A stretch of DNA of 64,000 bases from Monodelphis domestica (GCF_027887165.1 NC_077233.1:218408517-218472516); one strand, 5' to 3'; counted from the first letter of the stretch, positions 24,661 to 39,600 are shown. Notes: a model not told the origin generated them from the sequence alone. Translations and numbers: made by a program.

Positions 24661-27600
24661 AAAGCAGTAAGGCAAAATTAGGGACCAAAGCAACTGGAGA
24701 CAGTATTATAAGTAACTGTATTTGGAATCAGAAGACCTGGATTCAGCGTTCTGTGTGACCATTGTCAAGGCACTTCCTTTTGCTGTGCCTTAGTTTCCTC
24801 ATTTGTAAACTGAAGGGATTTGGATTAGATGAAGGTTTCTAAAATCTCTTTCAACTCTAAATCTATGACCTCGATTTGATTGGTTATATAGTATCCTACT
24901 TAAATTCCTTTCTTAAATTACATAAATATAATTTGTTATTATAACAAAGCCAATGGAATTTATTTTTATTCAGATTTAAAAGAATAACATAGTCTTAGGT
25001 TTATTTATTTACACAAAAATTTTAGTGCCAGTAGTTGAGGTGTTTTTTTTTTCTTGGTAAATAGCACCTCTTATTTATAATTAAAAAGAACAGTTTTCCT
25101 TTTAAGTGCCCTCCTAGCAAGAAGCATTATTATAATTTCCTTGATTTCTTGTGAGGTTTTAGACAGGAATTGAATCTATTTGAATAATTGTCTGCTATTT
25201 GTGTGGGTAATAGGGTAACTTATTTTTCTGTAAAGTTTAAAGGGTTATTTCTTTGAGTACTGTGACCAGAAATTACATCCCTAAGTAGATTTGTGGGCCA
25301 TTGACATAGGATAAAAGCAGTTTCAGATGTATTTTCCTGAAATGAACTCCAAAGAAGTTGCTGACTTATGAATTTGAGAGCACTATTTGTGAAACTTTTA
25401 GACAAACTTCCTGCTGACTCTGTGGGGCCCAACTTGGAGATTTCTTTTTTATTGCTTTCTAGTAATAAAAACTAGCCTTTTTTTTCCCCAGGTGGACTCT
25501 TGATTTCTATTTGTCAAGTTTAAATCCTAGTTTTAAATTGTTTGCCTGTATATACTGTTGATTAATATCTTGAAGATTAGTAGAAACCTACTATGTGCCT
25601 AAGGCACACAATGATGCTTAATAAGTATTGAAATGCCAAGAAGCTTAGTTTCTGCTACCTCCTTTGTTAACTATGTAATCTTGTATAAGTGGTATATCTC
25701 TGTTTGAGCCATAATTTCTCAGTAATGTGATGCAAATGATTTTCAAGGTTTTTTTCTAATCTCATTTTCTATGATTCTGTCCTTCTTGAATCCAGAAAAC
25801 TTCTGCTTTCAAATATACGCCCAGGTCTGTGAGTTTATCAGATCTTAAAGGACTAATGCTTCTTCACATCTTCTCTACTGCTTTTTTCCTTTGTACTTCC
25901 CTGCATTGTCTTTTATTGTTATTTATAGTCCACCAGTAACTGTGGTGGGGTAGAGAATCTAGAAAAGGGGTCTGTTCTATTATAAAAACAATTGCAGGGT
26001 TACAGCTGGGTAGCTCAGTGGATTGAGAACCCGTCCCAGAGACTGGAGGTCCTGGGTTCAATCTGGCCTCAGACACCTCCTAGCTGTGTGACCCTGGGCA
26101 AGTCACTTAACCCCCATTACCTAGCCCTTACCACTCTTCTGCCTTGGAACCAATACCTAGTAAGAGTTTAAAAAAACAACAACAACCTAGTTAAGAGTTT
26201 TTTAAAAATGCACACAAAATTACATTCTTTTTGATTTTTAGTTCTTATAATACTGATACACTAAGAAAAATTATTTTGTAGATCTTTGCCTAATTACATG
26301 GATTTAGCAGATATTTACAATAGTTAAATCTATTTAAAAGATTATATCTTAGATTGAAGTCATTGATAGGTAGGGCTGTCACTTTCCCCACATTCTAGGT
26401 ACTAAATTTTAACTTGCCAGAAAGGATTGGAAGAATTGAAGATTTCTATAGGGATACTATACCTGGTTGATTTTTCTCAATAATCCTCATTGGTTAATAT
26501 TATCAATGAATAGTAACATATTAGATGTTTTCTTTTTAGTTTTTAAAAAAGTATTTTTATTTTATTTTTTACATGTAATTACAAATTTCCACACAAGTTT
26601 TCCCAAGTTATATGTTCAAACATAGATCCCTCCCTCCTGTCCCATTCTGGTGCTAGGAGGGGTGTGTATTATCACACAAAATACATTTCCATATCATATT
26701 AGATATGTTCAAGGAGTTAGAAATACTTCATTGACTTTCTAAGAAGCAAAATGGATGAATACAAATTATTATTATTATTTTTAATCCTTATCTTCCGCCT
26801 TAGAATTAATACTGTGTATTGGTTCCAAGGCAGAAGAGTGGTAAGGGCTAGGCAATGGGGGTTAAGTGACTTGCCCAGGGTTACACAGCTTGGAAGTGTC
26901 TTAGGCCAGATTTAAACCTAGGACCTCCCATCTCCCAGCTGCCCTCTATTTTTTTTTTAAATTATGTTTTCCTTCAAAGCAACTGCCTGACTACAATGGC
27001 TGAGGGGACATGACAGAGGAAAGACTCTGAGCGAACACTCTGATGCAAATACTAACAACATGGCAATGGGTTCAAGTCAAGAACACATATGATACCAGTG
27101 GAATCACGCGTCGGCCACGGGGGGTGGGAGGGAGGAAAAGAAAATGATCTTTGTCTTTAATGAAAAATGCATGGAAATGATCAAATAAAATACTATAAAA
27201 TTAAAAAAAAATAAAAATAAAAAAAATTATGTTTTCCTTCAATCTCTTTTTCTTTTTTTTAAAACAATTACATGTAATAACAAATTTCTACATAAGTTTT
27301 CCTAAATTACATAAATGAACTTATCTCCTCCCTCCCCTGTCTTCTCCTTCCTGGTGCTGGCAGGCTATTTAATCTGGGTTATACATGCATTATCATGCAA
27401 AATATATTTCCATATTGTTCTTTTTTATAAATGAATATATAATACATAAACCTCAAAACATAAACCCAGATAAACAAGTGAAAAATTGTATGCTTTCATC
27501 TGCATTCTGACTTCAACAGTTCTTTCTCTGGAGGTGGACAGCATTCTTTGTCAAAAATTCTTCAGAATTATCTTGGATCGTTGAATTGCTGAGAGTAGCT

Positions 27601-30600
27601 AAGTCCGCTACAGTTGATCATTCTGTGGAATGATTGTAACAGAGTTTTGGATGTATTGTAACAGAGTTTTAGTTTTTGAAGCTATAATGGGGAAGAGGAT
27701 CTTTTTTCCAATGACTTGGGCAAAGAAACTAGATGATATGCTTTAAAAAATTGCAGTTGACATTAAAACTAAGAGATATTGCTCACATTGAATGACAAAA
27801 TCAGGATTCAGAAAGAGATCAGCAGATTAGAACATTGGGCCTAAATCAAAGAAGATAGAGTATCACTGCTCTTGGTGAATCAGTGACAGAAAAAAGACAG
27901 AGCTGTTCATCTCATTTTGCTTATGTTTTCTTAGTCAAAGAGAATAATGTTCACACTGGAAGAAATAGAATAAAAATGTCCACTAAGGAGTTGATATGTC
28001 CTAAAAGGAGGTAGTAATAGAGTACCATGCTGCCCTTGATCAGTTCAGGTCACCTAGATCAATCACACTTGAGGGGACTGAGAACTGACAGTTGTGAATG
28101 CTGAGTCACTATCACCATCTTTAAAAGATCATGGAGATCGCAAAAAGAGCAGGATTAGAAAAGAACAAAGTAATTACTTTAAAAGGGAAGAGAATGGAGT
28201 CTGCAAATTATAGCAACCTGACTTTGATTCCTGATAAAATTTTAGAATATATTAATTGAAAGGATGGCAAATGACTTTCCAAAGAAGGATATGTTGTAAA
28301 AAGCCAGCATTGCTTCAAGAAAAGTCCGCTCTAGACTAAATCTACTTCTTTGATAGGGTTGCTGTACCCACAGATTAGAGAAATGTTGTAGCTATAATTC
28401 ATCTTTGTTGTTCTTATAGAAAATATGGAGTAATGTGAGTTAGACAGTAGTCCACATAAGTTGATTGAGGACTTGTTGAATCCCTGGGCCTAAAGGGTAG
28501 TCATAAATGGTTTTGTGTTAGCTTGGAAGGATCTCCAGGGGAAGGTCCTAGGGATCTTTAATTGACCTTGTGATGTTTAATTTTTTTAAATGACTTGAGT
28601 AAATTTTAGTTTACATCAAACCTAAGAAGATTGCTAATGTGGGATAAGAAAATCAGGAATTAGAAAGATCTCAGCTAATTAGAACATGGTACCTAACTTT
28701 GTAGGAGGGACTATAATAGGAATAAATGTAAAGCTTTGTAGTTGTATAAAAAAATCAATTTTACAAGTATAAGAAGGGGTAGTTATAGCTAGGTGATATT
28801 TATGAATAATATCTGGGGACTTCAAGAGGCTGAAAACTCAGTATGAGCTTCCAGTGTAGTATACAATCTCAGGGTTTAGGAAGAAACAGTTTTCAGGACT
28901 AAGGAGCGCATGGTGATAACTCTGCTGTACTTTGCCTTGTTTAGCCCACATCTGGAGTATTTTGCATTGAGTTTTAGGTGACCCTTTTAAAAAAATTCTG
29001 AACTGAGCAAACAACAAATAAAACGAGTATTTTCTATACATAGGAGAACAAAGAGGATTGTATTTGTATCTATGTAGGTCTACTATGTACAACTTTTTTC
29101 TTCTGTTATATACTGAAAATGATAAATAAAATAATTATTCTGTATTGTTAATATAGAATAAATTCAAAATTCGATTTTCAAAGGTTACTTGTTACTTACT
29201 CTTTTGCCCTTCCTTTTTTTTTTTGTTTGTGCATGTTAAAAATGCTTCAGTTATCATAACAGCAAAGGAAAGTAATGAATGCTGGAGGGGATGTGGCAAA
29301 GTAGGGACATTAATTCATTGCTGGTGGAGTTGTGAACTGATCCAACCATTCTGGAGGGCAATTTGGAACTATGCCCAAAGGGCGACAAAAGAATATCTAC
29401 CCTTTGACCCAGCCATAGCACTGCTGGGTCTGTACCCCAAAGAGATAATGGACACAAAGACTTGTACAAAAATATTCATAGCTGCGCTCTTTGTGGTGGC
29501 CCAAAACTGGAAAACGAGGGGATGCCCATCAATTGGGGAATGGCTGAACAAACTGTGGTATATGTTGGTGATGGAATACTATTGTGCTGAAAGGAATAAT
29601 AAAGTGGAGAAGTTCCATGGAGACTGGAACAACCTCCAGGAAGTGATGCAGAGCGAGAGGAGCAGAACCAGGAGAACATTGTACACAGAGACTAATACAC
29701 TGTGGTATAATCGAACGTAATGGACTTCTCCATTAGTGGCGGTGTAATGTCCCGGAACAACTTGCAGGGATCCAGGAGAAAAAACACCATTCATAAGCAA
29801 AGGATAAACTATGGGAGTGGAAACACCGAGAAAAAGCAACTGCCTGAATACAGAGGTTGAGGGGACATGACAGAGGATAGACTCTAAATGAACACTCTAA
29901 TGCAAATACTATCAACAAAGCAATGGGTTCAAATCAAGAAAACATCTAATGCCCAGTGGACTTACGCGTCGGCTATGGGGGTGGGGGGGGGAGGAAAAGA
30001 AAATGATCTATGTCTTTAATGAATAATGCTTGGAAATGATCAAATAAAATATATTTTAAAAAAAAATGCTTCAGTTATCCCCTTCATTCCCCTTGCCTTT
30101 TTTTTTAACCTTTACCTTGTAAGGGCTTAAGTGACTTGCCCAGGATCACATAGCTAGGGAGTGTCTGAGATTAGGTTTGAACCTAGGATCTCCCCTGTCT
30201 AGGCCTGGCTCTCAATCCTCTGAGCTATCCAGCTGCCCCTTTCATCCCCCTTTTTGGACAACCTTATCCTTACCCTTCCTCTTTCTCCCATCTTCCTTAA
30301 TTGGAGAAGAGAAGAAAAAAAAAGTTCATCACTTCCCTTTCAAGAGGTGAATCATTGGTTGTTTGTCTTTGTAATATTGTTATTCTTTTAATCATTCTTT
30401 AGGTTCCACTTGCTTCCTTCTGCTAGTTCTTATAATTCTCCCTGGGATTTTCTTTGGGGGGGGGGGGATTTTAATTAATTAATTAATTTAGAGTATAGAT
30501 AATAGAACAAGATTCTTGTTCTTTCCCTCTGTTCCCCCCACCCACTCCTCTAGCTGACATGCAATTCCATTGGGTTTTATATGTTTTATATGTGATCAAG

Positions 30601-33600
30601 GCCCACTTCCATTTTATTGATAATTGTCTACGAGTCTACATCCTTAGTCATATCCCCATCAGCCCATGTGATCAAAGCAGTTGTTTTTCTTTTGTGTTTC
30701 TGCTCTCACACTTCTTCCTCTGGATGTGGATAGTGTTCTTTCTCATAAGTCTCTCAGAATTTTCATGGATCATTGCACTGTGTATCAGTCTCTGTGTATA
30801 ATGTTCTCCTGGTTCTGCTCCTTTCACTCTGCATCAATTTCTGAAGGTTGTTCTTCCTCGGATTTTCTGAAACTGATACTACATTAAATTCTGTTGCATC
30901 TATGTATTAAAATTTGATCAGCTATTCTTCAATCGATAGAGTACTTTGTTGGGGCAAGTAAATATGGTTTTTGCCAAAAGGGGAGGGATGGTGAAAGATC
31001 TTGAGGACTGGAAAGTGCTATCATAGGAAAGGAGGATTAGATTGTTCCATTTAACCAGAGCGGGTAGGAGTAGGGGGCAATGGGCAGAAATTAAGGTACA
31101 CAGTAAGGAAAAACCTCATAAAAGAGCTGTCTACAAATAGAATGAAGTGTCTTGGGAGGTGATAGTGATTTGAGTGTTTTTTTTTTCTCACCTCTTCCCC
31201 ATAGAAGTCTTCAAGCAAAGCTGGATGGCCTCCTTTTGGTAATTTTGTAGCTTAGATTCTTATTCGAGAATGGGTTGGATTAGAGAGCCTCTGAGGCCTC
31301 TTCCAACTCTGGGAGATGACTATGAAAATTGTCTGAGTTGATTGTTTTTTCTTTTATTTTGAGAGCTCTTGATGGTGGAAGGAATTTTTTTGAAATAATT
31401 AGGGAATATTTCAAATAATTTCTTCCATGATAACATTAAGACACACACCCTTCCCAACAATATTAGCTTTCATTCTATGAGGGAATAATTTTCTTGGGAT
31501 GATTTTCAAAAAGGAAGTATACACATCTGCTGATTCACAAGCAAGTGGAGAGTACAACTGACTGGTGCTTGGAATGTGCAGAAAGGCATTTCAGTTGAGC
31601 CTTTAAGTCTGGAATGAATGAGTATGTGTAATATGTGCAAGGAGTGGATTGGTTACATTGATTGGCCAGAGTCCAGATGCTGAGAAAGCATCTGGGATGA
31701 GGAAACTGACCAGAGATCGCTACTTCCTAAACAATTTTTTTTAAACCCTTACTTTATATTGGTTCCAAGGCAGAAGAGTGGTAAGGGCTAGGCAATGGGG
31801 GTTAAGTGACTTGTCCAGGGTCACACAGCTGGAAAGTCTCTGAGGCCAGATTTGAACCAAGGACCTCCCATCTCTAGCCTTGGCTCTCAATCCACTGAAC
31901 TGTTTTTTAAAAATAAGGTTTTATTGATAACTTTTGTTTTTTTTCATTGCCTATATTTCACCTGGTACCCCTCTGACTACTCCTTCCAGAGAGCTGTCTT
32001 AGATGATGACTCCCCTCCTCGCCCCCCAACAAAAAGGTCCTAAGCTGTTTTTAATGTGTTCACTGTTTCTTCTCCAGATTTGCCAAAGCCTCAGGTAATC
32101 GAGCAGAGGGAGCCAGACTCATTTCGAATGCAGATGCCTCAAGGGAACCCGTTACTGCTCTCTCACACCCTCCAGGAGTTGCTAGCTAGGGACTCTGTGC
32201 AGGTGGAGCTTATTCCTGAGAAGAAGGGCCTCTTCTTGAAACATGTGGAGTATGAAGTTTCGAGCCAGGTAATGAATTCCTGTGTGATATGAAAAGGAAA
32301 GAGTGAGATGGGAAAGGAGAACAGAAAAATCATGTGATTTGCTGTGTATTAAATTGAAGTAAGAAGAAGAAACCAATGTGGCAACATATTAAATTAAGCT
32401 GTGGAGCAGGCTTTTCAATATTTTTGTTGCTCACTTAACCCTGCCCTACAGCACCCCTGACTAGTTGACCCAAAGTGTCCTTTTATAATCTTTATTATGA
32501 CTATCTTTTAAGCATAAACGTGTGAATTAGGTAAGTTTATTTTGGCAATGATTTTGAAATATTAGAAAACTACTGAAGTCTAAACTATGGGGCTAAATGG
32601 TTTCCTTTGGCTTTATTTATTTAAAAAACAAAAAACAATGAAAAGTACCTTACCTTCTGTCTTAGAATCAATAGTGTGCTTTGGGTCCAAGGCAGAAGAG
32701 GGGTAAGGTCTAGGAGATGGAGGTTAAGTGATTTGCCCAGGATCACACAGCTGGGAAGTTTCTGAGGCCAAATTTGAAACCAGAACCTCCTGTCTCTGGG
32801 CTTGACTTTCAATAATACACTGAGTCACCTAACTGCCCCCTCCTTTGGTTTTAAATGAAGTTCTTAGGGGAGAAGGATTAGAATAAAATCTTTTTTATGT
32901 TTTCAAGATTCTTTAGAAGGTACATATAGAACTCTTCAAAATATTTTTTATCACCCTGGACTCAGGATGTTCCGTTTCTTGGGCTCCTTATGTTTTCATA
33001 CCATAGGTTCTTCTTTCTATTTAAAATATTCTTCCTCCTCACCTCTGCTTCTTGGAAGGGCCAAACTTCTTTTAAGGCTCTGTTTATGTGTTAACTTCCT
33101 TCAAATAACCCAGGTTTAAAACCTGAGAGTCATCTTCAACTTCTCACGTTTCCTTCACCTCACTTATGCAATCAGTGTAATTTCACATCTCTTGAATACA
33201 TCCTTTTCTCCCCATTTGCATGGCCACCATCTTAGTTCAGAACCTTGTCACCCCTGTCCTGGACTTCTCTGAGAACCTCCTAATTGGCCTCCCTGTCTTA
33301 AGTAACTTGAGTAACTCCCTGCTCTAATCTGTTTCTCTCCAAAGTTTCATTCCTGAAGTATGGTTCTGACCATGTCACTTGCCTGCTGGTTAAATTCTAG
33401 CAATTCCCTGTTGTCTTTAGAATTAAATACACATTTCTCTCTGACATTTAAAGCCCCTCATAGATTGGTCCCAACCTACTTTTATAGCTTTATTATATGT
33501 CATTCCCCTTTCTGTACTGTCCAAACTGTTTTGCCTACTGTTCTTCGGAAGGAATGCTCCATTTTTCATTTAGGTGCTTTTGCCCAGACTGCCCTCTCCA

Positions 33601-36600
33601 TGCCAGCATGCACTCCTTCCTTAACTCTTCTCCTAGAATCTGTGGTTTCTTTCAAAGTTCAGCTCCAATGGGACCTCTTATGTGATACCTTTCAGACCCT
33701 ATTTGACTACTAGCAGAACCCCCCCCTTGCTCTTTGCTTAGAGCTGTGTCTGACACATAATAAGCATTTGATATACTTATCGATTGATTTAAGAATGAAC
33801 CTTTTATGATTCTCCCTAGTTGTTATTGCTCCCCAAATCACTGCTTATGTGTACACACTTTCTCCATTAGGAGACTATAAGATCTTTGAGGGCAAATGTT
33901 TCATTTTTGTATTTGTATCTCCAACACCCGGTACAGTGTTTGGCATGTAGTAGGTACTTAATACAATGCTTATTGATTAGTCTTTGATAGCTTTAACATT
34001 TTGGTTTAGTTATAGTAAATTGTAATAGTGGGTTTTGTTTTTTATCTTTGGGATGAGCCTATCAATGAAATAGAAAAACACTTGGAATAAAAAAAGAGTA
34101 CTGTCTCATTATATAGTACTTGTGTTCAAGGTACCCCAAGGAGGTTCCGTGAGCTAGGAAGCCAGTTAGGGATAATTCAAATCATAGTTACAGTATTTCT
34201 ACATAGGATCCCTGTTGAGTCAAGGCAATGTTGAAGAAATTCTCAGAGGGGCAGCTAGGTGGCTCAGTGGATAGAGGGCCAAGCCTAGAGATGGGAAAAC
34301 CTGGGGCAAGTCACTTAACCCTAATTGCCTAGCCCTAACTGCTCTTCTGCCTTGGAACTGATGCTTAGTGTTGATTTTAAGATACAAGTTAAGGGTTAAA
34401 AAAAAAAGGAAATTCTCTTAGACAAATTATTTTGGGGAATAAATAGTACAATCAAGAGATGATGAGGGCCAGAACTAGGGAATTGATAGTAGTGGAGAGA
34501 AGTAGATGTGAGACATGTTATTGAGTATCATTGACATTTTATTGGATATGGGTGTGTGAGGGAGAGGGAAGAGACATATTAGGGGAAAGGGAAGAGTTGA
34601 ATATTACTTTTGAACTTGTATTTTTTTTTTAAACCCTCACCTTCCATCTTGGAGTCAATACTGTGTATTGGCTCCAAGGCAGAAGAGCTGTAAGGGCTAG
34701 GCAATGGGGGTCAAGTGATGCCCAGGGTCACACAGCTGGGAAGTGTCTGAGGCCAGATTTGAACCTAGGACCTCCCATCTCTAGGCCTGGCTCTCAATCC
34801 ACTGAGCCACCCAGCTGCCCCCTGAACTTGGATTTTTAAGAAGGTGATGAGAGACCCTTAACAGAATGGGGACATTCGTTTAGGAGCCAGGGAGATGATT
34901 TTTGGACACATTGATTTTGATTTTCTGGCATTATATCCAGGAGGAGAAGTCTAGCAGGCAGTTGGAAACACTGGATTTGGATCCAAATCCAGTAGGAACT
35001 GGATTTTGAGATAGAAATATGAATATATCCATAAGTAAATATTTCATACCTCATTTGAAAGGTATAGGGATGAATCTCTAGCCCTGATATTTCTCCTTAT
35101 ATTCAGTTCCAAATATTTAGTGACCAAATTTTTAATCTGTCTCTAAATAAATAAATGTGCACACACAAAGATATGGCTTTACAAATATAGATATATTTGG
35201 GAGCTACAGGTATATAGGTAAACCTATGGAAGCGGTTGAGATTACTTAGGGAAAGAGAATAGAGTTAAAAAAGAAGGCCCTGGAGAGCGTCTTAGATATT
35301 TGTTTCTATCAAAAGGCTAAAAGTGGTACTTGACACAATTGACTATAAAAATGCAATTGGTGAGAAGAGCAACCACAAAATAATTGAAACTAAAGAATGC
35401 AAAATTATAAAGAACTAACTTGGACTTGGAGAATAGCTTAGGAAGACATCTTCCTTGTGCTTTTGCAGAGAGAGGTAAGGACCCTCAGATGTAGAACACT
35501 GCATATTGTGTCAGATTTGGTTTTAGGGTTGATTGGTTTTGATGAATTTTCCCCCTCTTCCTCTTTTTCAAAAAATTCTGTGTTATAAGCAATACTTTTC
35601 TGGGAAGGAGCATGAGGGGAAGTGTAGATGAGGAAAGAACAAAAAAATAGCAAACTAAATCTGTTTTTAAAAAAAAGATAGAAAGAAAGCCGTATTTGTC
35701 CTAGCATTGATCAAAGACTTGTGTTGTGAGCTTTACCAAAATGAAATGCTTTCTACTGAGAGTAAGGAATATATCATTTTTAAATATCTTCACTATGAAA
35801 CATGGTAGATGCAATTTAACTGCAGTTGCTTTTCCCTTTTAAGGGTAGGAAGCTCATATATATACTTTCTGAAAGTCCTATAAATAGAGTCCAAGCCCTC
35901 TTGGCAGATCCTCTAGCCTTTTTATTGTCACTCTATAATATCTGAATGCTAATAATAATTTATATCGAATAAAAGGATTATGACAGAAAAAAGAAGTCAC
36001 TTCATTTCTCCTTAAAGTAAGGAGAGATCATTCAAAATTGGTGAGATTATACTCATTTTTTTAGTTACTATTGGAGCAGGAAGAAGGAAAGGATAAATAA
36101 TGGGCTCTTGTAGTTATTAATGTCCAATTTGAGCATCAAAATCTCTTTCTTTTAGCGCTTCGAGTCCTCCGTGTACAGACGGTACAATGACTTTGTGGTC
36201 TTCCATGAGATACTGCTACAGAAGTTCCCTTATCGAATGGTGCCAGCACTTCCACCCAAGAGAATGCTGGGAGGTAAAACTGGGATTTCTGGCAAATGGA
36301 ATGGCAGAAAGGAAAACATCATCAGTTTCTTCAAGTTTATTTATTTATTGTAATTCAAGTAGCAGTATTCATGTTCTCCCTCCCCGCCTTCCTCTTCCCT
36401 CCACCTCTTTCTTCCCTCCTTTTTATCTTATTATCAATTCTTTGGCAGAAGAATGGCAAGGGCTTCAGTCAGGGTTAAGTGACTTGCCCAGGGCCACATA
36501 ACTAGGAAATATCTGAGGCCAGATTTGAACCCAGGCCCTTCTGACTCCAGACTTGGTGCTCAATCCATTGTGCTACTTAGCTGCCTTGCTTAATGTATTT

Positions 36601-39600
36601 TTTGGCCTGCCATTTTGTTGACATCATAGTCAACCTAGAATTTGGAAGGAGGGAGTTCTCTGGCAGAACATTGTTTAGTGGTAGGGTGGAGAAATGCTAT
36701 AGTTGAACAGCTAGAGGCACACCTGCTTGTTTCTTCAGGTTGCAGAGGCTACTGACAGGGAATACACCTTTCACTTGATATCTGTAGCCACACATTAGTA
36801 TGTGTCACACCTGCTTGTTTTGCAAGGATGCTAAAGTGTTTCTTATTATAATAATAAAGTATTTATAAAAATATATAAGGATAAAGGATTTCTAATCCTA
36901 TGGGATTCTAAATCCACTCAAATAAACTCCCTAGTTCTGCAAGGAACCGCTTCTCTTGTTTTTTCATAGGCTACACTAATCCTCCCTGATCTGACTAACC
37001 CAAATTTATACTATCCAAATAAAAACTACCACTATTATCCTTATAATTCTTAATTTCACCTTACAGTTATAAAATAGCAAAGGCTAGCTTGTTGAGTCTC
37101 AACAAGAATCAAGCTAGGATTCTGAGCCTTAACAGACTCAGAGTCCAAACCAAAGACCAGATTTTTCTCTGGTCTCCTCAGATATAAACCAATCTATAAA
37201 AACCACACTAGATATTCAATAGTGTTGGGAAAGGAAAACAGTGAGCTCCTCAGCTGAGAGTGAGTCTCTGCCAACTGCTAAAGTCCAACTCCCAAATGCC
37301 AGAGGGAGTAATTGACACAGAAAAAGGATTATAACTGTCAACATCTGAAATTAACATGCTCTCTCATCTCTGCTTCAAACTCCACTTCTTTTCTCAAGTC
37401 AGACACTTTACTTATCCCTAAACTAATGAAACAATACTTATTTTCTAATATCATCCTTATAATTTCTGACCTGATGAGCAGCCCAAATCATAGCAATTCG
37501 AACCTTGTCCCTGTTTTAGAATGTGCAGTGTCTCAGACGTCTAAAATCTTGGTGAGATTATACTCATTTTTTTAGTTACTATTGGAGCAGGAAGAAGGAA
37601 AGGATAAATAATGGGCTCTTGTAGTTATTAATGTCCAATTTGAGCATCAAAATCTCTTTCTTTTAGCGCTAAAAAAATGAATGGCAATTGGTTATATTTA
37701 CTCACAGGGTCTTGGTTTTAAGACACTGCTTTGTAAAGTGATCTGAGTCCGAGAAGGAGTTGCTTGAAAAAATCCAGTTCTCTTCCTCAGTGGGAGAACT
37801 GTAGAAAACTATTAGTATCTTGAAAGTTTAAAAATGACATTGAAACCTCTTTTACTTGCCTCACTGGGGCCTCACTTTTTTTTCTCCCATACTCTTTGTG
37901 TGAAAGTTTGTGCATTGTGCTCACTTAAAAGGCTACAGGACATTATTTGAGCTACTTCTAATTTGACATATGCTTCTTATTTTGGAATTTTTTCACTGTA
38001 ATGCCATCTGTGCAAATAAGACAGGAGACAGTAGGAATCATTTCTTCCTCAGAGAGATTCTGTCTTAATCTTGCTAAAAAAAACCCAATATAATTGTGTC
38101 ACATCACTCCCCCCAGATTCTAAAAGAAACCCATCTTTCTAGATTAGAACTGAAAAGCAATGAGGTGAAATAGTGATATTATTTTTTTCATACTTTAATA
38201 GTGATGGTATAGTTGGTTAACATCTAAAATAAGATAAACTGAGGCACACCATTCTGAACATGATCAGTTTATTAGTAAAGAATGAATTTACCAATAAATA
38301 GGATGTCAGCTACCTCAGAAAAGCTAAGACCCTGAATGAGGGAGGCAACTCATTTTTAGTTTTGGGAAGCAAAGAACAAAGAACAGAACTTCTTAGAGAG
38401 CAAATTATGACTGGTTAAAAGAGGTCTACCTCATGAATGACAAATCAACATGACTGGTTGGAAATTGGGAATAAGGGACTAGTAACAACCCCCTCCTTCC
38501 CTCCTTTGTCTAAGAGATGTTAATTGTTTGAATATACTTGAAGGGTTATAGATTGTAGACCATACTTCTTTAGATACTGCACACATGCTTGAAGGACAGC
38601 TTGGTGGTATAAAGGTATAAAGACCCAGTCTCCCTGGGTCCATTTGCACCCCCAAGAATAACAGATTACCTTGAGGCAAGAATAGAGCTGTGCTTAGTAG
38701 AAACGAATTTCTAAACTTAACTCATATGCTAACAGAGTTTCTGCTCTAAGTTTAGAGACAAACAACCATGACTTAGGGAGTTACAGGACAAAATCAATTA
38801 ACTGTAAATAGGATCAATTAAAAAATTATGCAGAATCAGTCTGGTCATTTCTCTCAGATGGTGTAATAGTTCAAGATTTAATACAGTTCAAAATGTTTCA
38901 AAGGTAAATTTCTTTAATTTTAAGTATTGTGAAACATCTTTTTAAGCTTAAAAATTTTATATATCGTCTTGCCATATACCAACAGGTTCTGATCAGATAA
39001 ATGTGATAAAGAGTAGCATTTCAATGGTGTCTCATTTTTCTATATTCCTAAATTAGTACTCTGTGATGAGTTATGCTCATAATTCTGTGGAATCCAAAGA
39101 ATGCCATGCACATCATAGAAGAGAAAGCATGGAATGATTTCTGAGAGTTTAATAAAGATCTTTGATTTGATTTACTAAATCACAGTTGAGAGTTAGGTAG
39201 AATTTGGAATATAAATACCACTAAAAGAAAGGCCTTTGTTTAGTTCAGCCTCTGAGGGAGATGTTGGTTGGGTAAGCCACTTTCCCTCTTGGTACACAAG
39301 GCAGTACTTTAAAACTATAAGCCACATGCATGAGTTTCCATTCAGGTATGTCCTCAACTTGTTAAAATTACAAATCTGGAATAGGAAACAAAAAAGAAAA
39401 AATTCATTTAGAGCTTTGCAAATGTCAAGTCATGTGGAAAGATACTTAGTAGTATTTTTTTAATTTAAATGCTTACCTTCCAACTTAGAATAAATACTGT
39501 ACGTGGGTTCCAAGGCAGAAGAGTAGGCTAGACGATGGGGACTTAAGTGACTCTCCCAGGGTCTTGCAGCCAGGAAGTGTCTGAGGCCACATTTGAACTC

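Larger units (their letters stand above)
1986..32077 (+). other. SNX8: SNX8 intron 1 (about 30 kb)
   Basis: Bounded by CAG|gtagg and tctccag|at. Holds no other gene that I can support; filled by SINEs, LINE relics, microsatellites and AT-rich sequence listed separately. Confidence 0.9.
32269..36155 (+). other. SNX8: SNX8 intron 2
   Basis: GT-AG, 3.9 kb, with three SINEs, an L2 relic and unassigned sequence. Confidence 0.9.

Noticed and set aside
33360..33713. 117-codon frame in intron 2
   Set aside because: Lies wholly within an L2 LINE relic; L2 3' sequence often leaves such frames.
36156..36353. Exon 3 extended past 36273 into the intron
   Set aside because: Frame stays open for 27 codons but loses the conserved LGADREF junction; the GT donor at 36274 restores it.
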